The notes: generated by a model not told the origin, from the sequence alone. A stretch of DNA of 5,991 nucleotides from Prevotellamassilia sp. (GCA_009775705.1 VSQE01000102.1:1-5991); one strand, 5' to 3'; shown: positions 1 through 5,952, numbered from the stretch's first letter. A program made the numbers and translations.

Positions 1-2
1 AT

Positions 3-614
3 GGTCCGTTTGACGTTGACTGCGCGGCTTGGGCTGCAGACTGCGACCTGGCCGAGATCTACACCATGCACCAATATGATGACGACGAGAACGGAACCAT
101 TGACCGCACGGAGCTGGAAGTAATCAAGAAAGTTTCCGGCCAGCTGCTCCCCAATACTCCGTATCTCATCCGTGCCAAGGAAGCCGGCGAGAAGACGTTG
201 CAGCTTGGTGAAGTGACGGTCGTTCCTACCGCACAGGCTTCTATCGACTGTTCCTCTACGAAGGTGACTTATGCCTTTAACGGTATCTACAAGGCCGTTT
301 CCGGCAGCGAGATGATGGACGGCGGCTTCTATGCCCTGAGCAACGGTGAAATCATGCAGGCAGCTTCGGCCGAGGCCGGTCTCCATGCTTTCCGTTGGTA
401 CATGACGGCTACTGATCGCAATGGAGCTCCGGCTTCAGTGCAGAGTATTCGTATCCGCCTGAGAGGCGAGGACGGTCTGAACACCGGTATCAACGATGCG
501 ACGGTGGTAGCTCCCGGTCAGTTGGACAACACCTACGATCTTTCCGGCCGTCGCGTAGAGAAAGTCACCAAGGGACTGTATATCGTCAATGGCAAGAAGG
601 TCATTGTAAAATAA
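3..614 (+). CDS. C-terminal part of a large secreted/surface protein with Bacteroidales C-terminal tail (5' end outside window)
   Basis: The reading frame is open to the left window edge. The first complete codon is at position 3 and the ATG at 66 is an internal methionine, so this is the last 203 residues of a longer protein. Visible elements: a 12-residue loop D-D-D-E-N-G-T-I-D-R-T-E (residues 26-37) matching the calcium-binding EF-hand pattern DxDxNGxIxxxE; a segment 'LLPNTPYLIRAKEAGEK' (about residues 47-63) of a kind that recurs near the ends of Bacteroidales surface proteins; a beta-rich region; and a tail from residue 178 with Y-D-L-S-G-R-R-V and K-G-L-Y-I-V-N-G-K-K. That tail resembles type IX secretion (TIGR04183-like) sorting domains but is shorter. 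The enzymatic or binding part must lie upstream, so the function is unknown. The 60-residue gene follows after 19 nt and probably shares the transcript. Export is inferred from the tail only, because no signal peptide is in view. Confidence 0.85.
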   Translation, partial: GPFDVDCAAWAADCDLAEIYTMHQYDDDENGTIDRTELEVIKKVSGQLLPNTPYLIRAKEAGEKTLQLGEVTVVPTAQASIDCSSTKVTYAFNGIYKAVSGSEMMDGGFYALSNGEIMQAASAEAGLHAFRWYMTATDRNGAPASVQSIRIRLRGEDGLNTGINDATVVAPGQLDNTYDLSGRRVEKVTKGLYIVNGKKVIVK

Positions 615-633
615 ACAAGAAGGCATGACAACC

Positions 634-816
634 ATGAAGAATGAATATAAAGTACCCTCTTGTAACGTGGTGCAACTGCAACTCGGCGAGACGATACTCG
701 CAACCTCCAACATTCCGGTAGGAGGTTCCACCGATCATTTCGATTCCCGGAAAATGCAAAGTCCCGCAGGAGACTGCGATGAGCAGGAGGCGGGTGGCAG
801 CTATTGGGACGATTGA
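634..816 (+). CDS. Small hypothetical protein (60 aa) of the Bacteroidales 'MK-x-x-Y-x-x-P-S' type
   Basis: This short gene follows the upstream gene by 19 nt and ends 32 nt before a strong terminator, so it is probably the last gene of that operon. The ATG at 634 is preferred over the ATG at 625. It leaves a purine-rich AGAAGG (618-623) 10 nt upstream, and it gives the N-terminus MKNEYKVPSCNVVQLQL, which resembles the usual start of many small Bacteroidales proteins encoded beside surface-protein genes. Using 625 adds only M-T-T. The protein has no signal peptide or membrane helix. Residues 5-25 look amphipathic and the rest is polar and Gly/Asp-rich, with two cysteines (10 and 48), a Gly-Gly pair at 30-31, and an acidic aromatic end G-S-Y-W-D-D. 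I recognise the general type from memory but know no established function for it. Confidence 0.72.
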   Translation: MKNEYKVPSCNVVQLQLGETILATSNIPVGGSTDHFDSRKMQSPAGDCDEQEAGGSYWDD

Positions 817-847
817 TAAGCCAAGTCTTTAGACTATTTTCCATACG

Positions 848-888
848 AAGCTCCGGTTTTGCCCTTGATGGGTAGCCGGAGCTTTTTT
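848..888 (+). terminator. Intrinsic terminator after the surface-protein / small-protein unit
   Basis: A 9-bp perfect stem (AAGCTCCGG 848-856 with CCGGAGCTT 876-884) is capped by an inner stem (CCC 862-864 with GGG 870-872, loop 865-869, plus flanking weak pairs). It runs directly into a T6 tract at 883-888. It lies 32 nt after the stop of the 60-residue gene and well before the next promoter, so it should end that transcript. Confidence 0.9.
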
Positions 889-990
889 GGGGCGATGTCG
901 GAATCAGAGCCTGTCTCCCGACCGTTTTTCTGGAAGAACGTTTGTAAAAGCTTTAGAACTTTTTCAAAAAGTAAAAAAAAGACGGGGAGA

Positions 991-1022
991 TTTGTCGAAG
1001 TGTAATAATATTCCTATTTTTG
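991..1022 (+). promoter_or_regulatory. Bacteroidetes-type sigma-ABfr promoter for the 1179-aa protein gene
   Basis: A TTTG box at 991-994 is followed after 20 bases by TATTTTTG at 1015-1022. This matches the Bacteroidetes -33 TTTG and -7 TAnnTTTG consensus with normal spacing. Transcription would start near 1028-1031, giving an AT-rich leader of about 50 nt without a Shine-Dalgarno, which is usual in this phylum. The rest of 889-990 is AT-rich (A-runs near 966-980) and shows no gene. Confidence 0.75.
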
Positions 1023-1079
1023 CACAGTGTTCGTAAATAGGCATATAATATTTATATCATTTACTTTAATAATTTTCTT

Positions 1080-4000
1080 ATGAAAAAAATCTACAAAAGC
1101 ATTTCTGCCATGTTTGCTATGCTTCTTGTGGCGCTGGTCACTCCTGCCGCCGCATTCGCACAGTGGAGTTGGCATGACAATTTTGAAGATTACGGTGTAG
1201 GCGATGAACTCGTCGGTAGTGGCGGTTGGATGCAGTATGGCTCCCAGTCTAACAATCCGGTCAAAATTGTTGGTGAGCAACTTTCCTACGACGGCTATCC
1301 CGGCGGGGTAAAAGGCAAGAGCATCAGCCTGACTTCCGGAGAGCCGAGTGATGGCCTGTATTCTGTTTGTCAGAAAGTATATGCCGTGTTCAATAAGAAC
1401 GAAGATCCCGAAAACAAAGTCTATGGTATCACGTCTGGCTCGGTGTATTTTTCGGCTCTGATAAAAGTCAATGCCGTAATGGGCAACTATCAGTATTTCG
1501 CCTCTTTCCTGACCCGCAACATGTCTGATTTTGTCGACAAGGCTACAGGAGCCGAGAGGGGTAAGATCTATGCTCGTGCCAATACCGGCAACACCGGTTA
1601 TCAGTTGGGCATCAATCCCAGTGCCATGGCTACGAAAACCGCTTATACTTCAGATTTGGAATATGGAAAGACCTATCTTATGGTGGTGAAGTACACCATC
1701 AACGAGGAGCTGAACGGCAAGGATGGTATGTCACTCTATATCAATCCCGTCGATTTTACGGAAGAACCTTCCGAACCCACGGCTCGGATTGCCACGGGCG
1801 AACTGTCCGGTGGCATCATGCAGAATCTCCGGCTCGGTCTTTGTGGACTTCAGGCATTGGAATTGCGCCAGACAGCTTCCAATGTCAATTCCGGAGTACA
1901 GGCCGAACTTGGTTGCATCCGTGTGGCCGATACTTGGGCCGGTCTGTTCCAGGCTGGGGCTGCCGAAGATGCTCCTCGCATATCTGCAGTTCCCGGAAAT
2001 GTAGACTTTGGCAATCTGCTTCAGGGCTCCGAAATAGAGAAAATCGTGAAAGTGAGAGGCCGTAACCTGACTGGAGATGTTTCCCTGTCGTTGCCCGAGG
2101 GGAGTGATGTCTCTATCTCGTCTGTCGAGGCTCCCGCTGCCGCTGTCATGTCAGAGGAAGGTTTTTCTTTGACTGTGAAACTGACGGCTAAAGATCCTTC
2201 GCAGAAGTCTGCACAGATAGTTCTCTCTTCCGAAGGTGCGGAAGATGTGAAAGTAAACCTTAGCTGGAATACCCTGCCTGTGACTGAGGTCGAGACGCTG
2301 AAGGATTTCAATGCCCTTGAAATCACAGACGACAGGAGTATCTATCGCCTGAAATCCGGTGTTGTGTTAACCCATTTGCAGACCCTCCTTGTCGATGATG
2401 AGGTCGAGATGGTACAGTTGGAAATGCCGGCTTTCCACATGCAGGACAAGGACGGAGGCACGGTATTCGTTGACCGTTACTTACAGCTCGCGACCGAATA
2501 TGTCAGAGGCGACAGCATCGTTGGCCTCATTGGCTATGGTGCTCCCGGAAAGCTCTACGGAGTGGAAGGAAATGTGTGGGTGCCCGTAGACGTGAAGATG
2601 GGCACTTTGCTCTCTTCCGGCAATGTGGCAGTGCCTGTCGAAGCTACGCTGGCTGAGTTGAAAAACAGCCCTGCCCAATATCTCAACCGTCTGGTGCGTG
2701 TCAGCGGTGTGACGGTGAAGGATGCCGACAGTGAGAGCGTCTTTACCTCACAGCCTATGGCACTGACCGATGATACTGATGAAGTGGCCATGCGGCTCTT
2801 CTCAGGTTCTGATTTGCTCGGCGAATCCGTTCCGATGGAGGAGTTGACCGTGACGGGTCTTTTCACCTCATTGAAAGCACCCGTTCTCCGGCCACGTGAC
2901 AAGGAGGATATTACTGATTGCAAACCTGCGCTCAGTTTTGACAACACCACCTTCACCCGTGCCGAAGGCAAAGTGGGTGAGACCACCGAAGTGGGAACCA
3001 TTCACATCTCTGCCCGGAATCTGCCCGGAAACATCACGATCGATCTCACCGGTGCCGGCGCCGCACATTTTTCGGTGTCCGCCAATACCATCAAGGTAGG
3101 AACAAGCGAGACGGATCTGGTTATCTCTTATGTGCCCTCCGCAGCGGGAGTACATACGGCCAATCTGCTTCTGGACTGCCCGTCCGCTCCCGAACTGCTG
3201 CCCGTCAGCATGATCCGTCTTTCGGGCATCGCCATGGATCCTCAGAATCCGCCTGTCGTAAGTATCGATCCGGCCGAGATTCCCGCATTCCCCGTCACCA
3301 ACATCGGTGAGACGCAGGAGCAGACTGTAGTGGTGAAATCCGCCAATTTGCCGGATTACGGAAAGATTGCCTTCAAGTCCGCCTCGGGCAATTTCCGCAT
3401 CAGCAATACCATGATTCTCAAGAATAGCGGTGAGAACGGCAGCGTTCTGAAAATCACGTTCGCTCCCCGCACGGCGGGCGAACTGAAAGACACGCTCCTG
3501 TTTACGGCCTACGGAGTAGACACCATAGCCGTAAAATTGCAGGGAACCGGTATTGATCCTTCCGCTCTTTCCGAGACCGAAGGTGATGAACTGCCACTTG
3601 ATGCCACACATCCTCTTACGTTGCTCAACGAGACTTTCGGTGGGGCAGAGCACAACAAGCCCCTTTCCATTGAGGGATGGAAGAATCTTGCCGTCGATGG
3701 AACACGTGCCTGGTGGGGCTACGAGTTTCCTGAGACCGATGCTTCGGCCGGCGAGAAAGTGGCCAAGGTTACCCCTTATGACAGCAAGATAGAGGTAGGC
3801 GAGGGCACCCCTTGCCGGATGATGCTGGTGACCCCGGCCCTCGATTTCAGAAATGCGGCTTCCAAGATCTTCACTTTCCGTGTGCGCGGTGACTATTTGG
3901 CCGATGGTCAGAGCGACCGGTTGGAACTGGTCTACATTGCTCTTGACGGCGAGGAAATGCGCACTTCGCTGGTGGGAGGCTTTTCCATGCCCGCTACGGC

Positions 4001-4619
4001 CGATGAGTCCGGTCAGTGGCAGGAGTACCACATAGATCTTACAGATCTTGAACTGGACGATGTCTTCTTCATGGGCTTCAGCTTCACCGGCACCCGTGGA
4101 ACGGACAATGCCGCTACTTATTACATCGATGATGTCAGCTACGGACGCACCGATCTTCCTGTGATCCGTCCTTCTGTTCCCGAGGTGGCGCTCTATGCGG
4201 CTCCTGGCGTGGATGCCGTTTCCGAACCCGTTGAAGTTGTGACCGAGAACCTGAACGAACCCGTAAGTCTGACACTCGTAGGTGCCGACAAGGGAAAGTT
4301 CACCCTCTCTGCGGCTACGTTGCCTGCCGAGGGCGGAAGTTTTACCGTGACGTTCAATGATGACGAGGAAGGCAGTTATGAAGTTTTGGTAAAAATCGCC
4401 TCTCGCGGTGCTGCCGACAAATATGTGGCCGTGAAGACAACTTGCCTCACTGGCATGGCCGGAGTTCAGACAGCCGAAACCGATGGTGTTACGGTATATG
4501 ACGCCGCAGGCCGCGTTGTACTTTCCGGAACGATGCCGTCGCAGGCTGCGTCCAAACTGCCTGCCGGAGTCTACATCATGAAGTCCGGAAACAAGGTCCG
4601 TAAGATTCAAGTACGCTGA
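1080..4619 (+). CDS. Large exported multidomain protein: LamG-like, Ig-like, OB-like, anchor-J-like domains and a type IX-type C-terminal tail
   Basis: This is a 1179-residue protein. Residues 1-27 form a Sec signal peptide (M-K-K-I-Y-K, hydrophobic core, A-F-A before Q28). There is no lipobox cysteine, so it is not an obvious lipoprotein. Rough domain order by eye: 28-288, a beta-rich LamG/jelly-roll-like region opening with 'WHDNFEDY'; 300-400, Ig-like (ASH/choice-of-anchor-D style, with 'NVDFGNLLQGSE'); 402-612, two OB-fold-like modules (about 414-505 and 518-605); 616-715 and 724-822, two more Ig-like domains, each opening with a 'F..T..G.T' type strand pattern and closing in 'L-x-G'; 838-1027, a cleaved-adhesin/choice-of-anchor-J-like domain (L-L-N-E-T-F-G-G ... 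V-T-P-A-L-D-F ... Y-Y-I-D-D-V-S-Y-G); 1028-1120, a fourth Ig-like domain; 1128-1179, a TIGR04183-like sorting tail (V-T-V-Y-D-A-A-G-R-V-V ... L-P-A-G-V-Y-I-M-K). No catalytic motif was recognised. The likely role is adhesion, ligand binding or scaffolding at the cell surface (inference). It has its own promoter and terminator, so it is probably monocistronic. Domain names are from visual recognition, not from a search. Confidence 0.93.
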   Translation: MKKIYKSISAMFAMLLVALVTPAAAFAQWSWHDNFEDYGVGDELVGSGGWMQYGSQSNNPVKIVGEQLSYDGYPGGVKGKSISLTSGEPSDGLYSVCQKVYAVFNKNEDPENKVYGITSGSVYFSALIKVNAVMGNYQYFASFLTRNMSDFVDKATGAERGKIYARANTGNTGYQLGINPSAMATKTAYTSDLEYGKTYLMVVKYTINEELNGKDGMSLYINPVDFTEEPSEPTARIATGELSGGIMQNLRLGLCGLQALELRQTASNVNSGVQAELGCIRVADTWAGLFQAGAAEDAPRISAVPGNVDFGNLLQGSEIEKIVKVRGRNLTGDVSLSLPEGSDVSISSVEAPAAAVMSEEGFSLTVKLTAKDPSQKSAQIVLSSEGAEDVKVNLSWNTLPVTEVETLKDFNALEITDDRSIYRLKSGVVLTHLQTLLVDDEVEMVQLEMPAFHMQDKDGGTVFVDRYLQLATEYVRGDSIVGLIGYGAPGKLYGVEGNVWVPVDVKMGTLLSSGNVAVPVEATLAELKNSPAQYLNRLVRVSGVTVKDADSESVFTSQPMALTDDTDEVAMRLFSGSDLLGESVPMEELTVTGLFTSLKAPVLRPRDKEDITDCKPALSFDNTTFTRAEGKVGETTEVGTIHISARNLPGNITIDLTGAGAAHFSVSANTIKVGTSETDLVISYVPSAAGVHTANLLLDCPSAPELLPVSMIRLSGIAMDPQNPPVVSIDPAEIPAFPVTNIGETQEQTVVVKSANLPDYGKIAFKSASGNFRISNTMILKNSGENGSVLKITFAPRTAGELKDTLLFTAYGVDTIAVKLQGTGIDPSALSETEGDELPLDATHPLTLLNETFGGAEHNKPLSIEGWKNLAVDGTRAWWGYEFPETDASAGEKVAKVTPYDSKIEVGEGTPCRMMLVTPALDFRNAASKIFTFRVRGDYLADGQSDRLELVYIALDGEEMRTSLVGGFSMPATADESGQWQEYHIDLTDLELDDVFFMGFSFTGTRGTDNAATYYIDDVSYGRTDLPVIRPSVPEVALYAAPGVDAVSEPVEVVTENLNEPVSLTLVGADKGKFTLSAATLPAEGGSFTVTFNDDEEGSYEVLVKIASRGAADKYVAVKTTCLTGMAGVQTAETDGVTVYDAAGRVVLSGTMPSQAASKLPAGVYIMKSGNKVRKIQVR

Positions 4620-4638
4620 CCGGTAGTTCCAGACCGGT
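4619..4638 (+). other. Small hairpin overlapping the stop codon of the 1179-aa protein gene
   Basis: The 6-base palindrome ACCGGT occurs at 4619-4624 and 4633-4638, separated by 8 nt, so the RNA can form a 6-bp hairpin starting at the last base of the TGA stop. No T-tract follows, so it is not a terminator by itself. It may only stabilise the 3' end ahead of the terminator. Confidence 0.4.
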
Positions 4639-4650
4639 AAATCCGATATT

Positions 4651-4690
4651 CGGGCCGCCCTTTCCATAACGGAGGGCGGCCCGTTTTCTT
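4651..4690 (+). terminator. Strong GC-rich intrinsic terminator of the 1179-aa protein gene
   Basis: A perfect 10-bp stem (CGGGCCGCCC 4651-4660 with GGGCGGCCCG 4674-4683) is extended, after a 2-nt TT bulge, by TCC (4663-4665) with GGA (4671-4673), leaving a 5-nt loop. It is followed by TTTTCTT at 4684-4690. It sits 32 nt after the stop codon. Confidence 0.93.
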
Positions 4691-4827
4691 GATGGAGAAG
4701 GCTATATATAGTTTTCAGAAGTAAGCAACGGGTGGAATAGGGGCTGATGAGGATAGCGGCCCATAAAATGCCGTTAATCCATTGAGGCAATAAACTTCCC
4801 TATAAGTCGGGAGTAATAATATAAAAC

Positions 4828-4888
4828 TTTTACAAGGCATGTAAAAAGTTTTACACGCCTTGTAAAAGTTTTTACATGCCTTGTAAAA
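4828..4888. repeat. Array of three 19-bp interrupted palindromes at exact 21-bp period
   Basis: Units lie at 4828-4846, 4849-4867 and 4870-4888, each separated by 2 nt. Every unit has perfect 7-base inverted arms TTTTACA / TGTAAAA around a 5-base core. The core is AGGCA in unit 1, CGCCT in unit 2 and TGCCT in unit 3. Unit 1 is the exact reverse complement of unit 3, so the first unit is inverted relative to the other two. Unit 2 differs from unit 3 at one base. As RNA, 4823-4846 can pair with 4849-4872 over 24 positions with one mismatch, and a T5 run follows at 4869-4873, so the element could act as a terminator on either strand. The exact two-turn spacing also fits a set of protein-binding sites. 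Similar repeats may exist elsewhere in Bacteroidales genomes (vague recollection, unchecked). Confidence 0.85.
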
Positions 4889-4995
4889 AACGGCAAGATG
4901 TGTCTGTTTACCCATCATCATAGCCTTACTCCACAAAAAGTTCAGCGAACAGTCATATAAAACTACACTGCATCTTCCGGATTTCTGTTTTTTCG

Positions 4996-5003
4996 TAAAT
5001 TTG
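4996..5003 (+). promoter_or_regulatory. Putative -7 element of the acetyltransferase promoter
   Basis: TAAATTTG at 4996-5003 matches the Bacteroidetes -7 consensus TAnnTTTG exactly. No clear TTTG is seen 19-21 bases upstream, so the -33 box is weak or absent. Transcription from here would give a leader of about 55 nt before the ATG at 5068, ending in a very AT-rich stretch (5051-5067) with no Shine-Dalgarno. Confidence 0.5.
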
Positions 5004-5067
5004 CTTTGCCGATGTCCGGCCACGCACAGACGGGACCCGTCGGACGTACAATATAATATATAATAAT

Positions 5068-5565
5068 ATGTATAAGGATATGAGCATTCGTAAGGCTACA
5101 GAGAACGATCTGTCTGTTATCCGGCAGATCGCCGGCTTGGCATTTCCCGCTGCTTACCGCGACATACTGACAGCCGGTCAGATAGATTATATGATGCAAT
5201 GGATGTATTCCTTGTCAAGCCTGCAACGCCAGTTTCGGGAAGGGCATGTCTTTTTTCTGGCCGAGAAAGACGGTGTTCCGGCAGGCTATGTCTCTGTGCA
5301 GCCTGAAAGCGGTACGCTCTTCCATCTCCAGAAATTGTATGTCCATCCGGCATTCCAAGCGACAGGAGTGGGTAGGGCGCTCTTCCTTCATGCCCTCTCG
5401 TATGCCCGTGGCTGTGGCGCAGCCCGTGTGGAACTGAACGTCAACCGCCACAACAGTGCGCTTGCTTTCTATCGGAAAATGGGGATGATCGTACACCGTG
5501 AGGTGGACAATCCCATCGGGGAGGGCTTTTATATGAACGATTACATCATGACGATAGATTTGTGA
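5068..5565 (+). CDS. GNAT-family N-acetyltransferase, PaiA-like
   Basis: This is a 165-residue protein of usual single-domain GNAT length. These enzymes move an acetyl group from acetyl-CoA to an amine in the cytoplasm. Visible signatures: the opening 'IRKATENDLSVIRQIA' (residues 7-22); Y-R-D-I-L-T-A-G-Q-I-D-Y-M (30-42), which resembles PaiA-like spermidine/spermine acetyltransferases; the beta4/motif A segment L-Y-V-H-P-A-F-Q-A-T-G-V-G-R-A (90-104), with the acetyl-CoA pyrophosphate loop Q97-x-x-G100-x-G102; and motif B, N126-x-x-N129 ... F134-Y135-x-K-M-G. The substrate cannot be read from the sequence, so polyamine is only a family-based guess. The start may be 5068 (MYKDMSIRK) or 5080 (MSIRK). 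Neither has a useful Shine-Dalgarno and many relatives begin close to the second. It stands alone between the repeat array and the rRNA promoter, and no convincing terminator is seen after its stop. Confidence 0.9.
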   Translation: MYKDMSIRKATENDLSVIRQIAGLAFPAAYRDILTAGQIDYMMQWMYSLSSLQRQFREGHVFFLAEKDGVPAGYVSVQPESGTLFHLQKLYVHPAFQATGVGRALFLHALSYARGCGAARVELNVNRHNSALAFYRKMGMIVHREVDNPIGEGFYMNDYIMTIDL

Positions 5566-5626
5566 GAAGGCGCTCACTCTGTCCTCGAAAAAAAGCTTTA
5601 TTTTCAATAATTGCATTCTGCACATT

Positions 5627-5670
5627 GCAAAAATGTATATAACTAAAAATTTTTATCAAAAAAAACGCAG
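5627..5670 (+). promoter_or_regulatory. AT-rich upstream (UP-like) region of the rRNA promoter
   Basis: This stretch is almost entirely A and T, with A5 at 5642-5648, T5 near 5650 and A8 near 5657-5665. It lies immediately upstream of the -33 box at 5676. Such A/T tracts typically boost rRNA promoters by contacting RNA polymerase alpha C-terminal domains; that role is inferred here from position and composition. Confidence 0.5.
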
Positions 5671-5675
5671 AATAG

Positions 5676-5706
5676 TTTGCAGGTTGAAAAAAATGCTCTA
5701 CTTTTG
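5676..5706 (+). promoter_or_regulatory. rRNA operon promoter (Bacteroidetes consensus)
   Basis: TTTG at 5676-5679, a spacing of 19 bases, and TACTTTTG at 5699-5706 match the -33/-7 Bacteroidetes consensus. Transcription should start near 5711-5714, about 240 nt before the 16S 5' end. Only one promoter of this quality is seen in the leader. Confidence 0.85.
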
Positions 5707-5746
5707 CACTCGCTAAACGGAAATAACCGCGATGCAAATACAAAAC

Positions 5747-5763
5747 GATCTTTGAGAAATTTT
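5747..5763 (+). promoter_or_regulatory. boxA-like antitermination element
   Basis: GATCTTTGAGAAATTTT resembles the boxA core (T-C-T-T-T-x-A-x-A-A-T-T-T) that recruits NusB/NusE to rRNA transcripts and helps polymerase resist Rho. It sits about 35-50 nt after the predicted start, as expected for a leader boxA. No boxB/boxC partner was identified. Confidence 0.55.
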
Positions 5764-5794
5764 CATAAAACTTTAGTAGAGAAGTACAAGAGAG

Positions 5795-5829
5795 CAAACT
5801 TGCCGCTTCAAATATGAAATGGCAGTTTG
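5795..5829 (+). other. Imperfect hairpin in the rRNA leader
   Basis: CAAAC (5795-5799) pairs with GTTTG (5825-5829). After a bulged T at 5800, TGCC (5801-5804) pairs with GGCA (5821-5824), and TTCA (5807-5810) pairs with TGAA (5815-5818) around the loop AATA. No T-tract follows, so it is not a terminator. It may help fold or process the pre-rRNA. Confidence 0.55.
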
Positions 5830-5952
5830 GGTAATTACTACCGTCAATACTTCCGGACCTTACGGGAAGGAAGAAAAATAAACAGAGTACTTGATAAGTT
5901 CGAAAAGCGTGAGTCGGATTTGATTCAGAATAAAAGAAAGAAATAATATTTT

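Larger units (their letters stand above)
4691..5067. other. Intergenic region without a supported gene
   Basis: From 4691 to 4822 I see no RNA gene, binding-site pattern or plausible coding frame. At 4828-4888 there is a three-unit palindrome array, annotated separately. From 4890 to 4985 nothing is recognised. From 4986 the sequence contains a promoter-like element and an AT-rich leader for the acetyltransferase gene. An open frame of 102 codons exists on the - strand (4715-5023), but it reads straight through the repeats as K-A-C-K-x-F-Y heptads and looks fortuitous. Confidence 0.6.
5712..5952 (+). ncRNA. 16S rRNA leader (pre-rRNA 5' external spacer)
   Basis: This is the transcribed spacer between the rRNA promoter and the mature 16S 5' end; the start is estimated. 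It holds a boxA-like element at 5747-5763 (ATCTTTGAGAAATTT, compare E. coli boxA GCTCTTTAACAATTTA). A strong imperfect hairpin spans 5795-5829 (CAAAC/GTTTG, TGCC/GGCA, TTCA/TGAA, loop AATA). A smaller hairpin lies at 5850-5869 (CTTCC/GGAAG). The 3' part (5870-5952) is A-rich and is probably the 5' strand of the RNase III processing stem, whose partner lies beyond the window. Confidence 0.75.

Noticed and set aside
66..614. ATG at 66 as the true start of the first gene
   Set aside because: The frame is open to the left edge and the upstream residues (G-P-F-D-V-D-C-A-A-W ...) continue the same protein. There is no signal peptide at M66, although the protein carries an export-type tail.
435..844. 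Two - strand frames of about 100 codons overlapping the end of the first gene and the small gene
   Set aside because: They overlap well-supported + strand genes and the terminator region, show no domain, and lack an upstream promoter or ribosome-binding signal.
2868..4790. A 640-codon open frame on the - strand, antisense to the large surface-protein gene
   Set aside because: It overlaps a clear coding gene with a signal peptide, recognisable domains and a sorting tail. The antisense product has no recognisable motif or domain, its start lies inside the intergenic region with no promoter seen, and it crosses the terminator hairpin at 4651-4690. It is best explained as a by-product of codon use on the + strand.
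4793..4815. Possible hairpin CTTCCC ... GGGAG upstream of the repeat array
   Set aside because: Only four uninterrupted pairs form (TCCC/GGGA) and no T-tract follows, which is within chance expectation.
4828..4888. CRISPR array
   Set aside because: The units are palindromic, 19 bp long and separated by only 2 bp, with one unit inverted. There are no spacers of CRISPR length and no cas genes.
4715..5023. A 102-codon - strand frame containing K-A-C-K-x-F-Y heptads
   Set aside because: The heptads come only from the 21-bp (7-codon) period of the palindrome array. Outside the repeats the frame has no coding character, and it overlaps the acetyltransferase promoter region.
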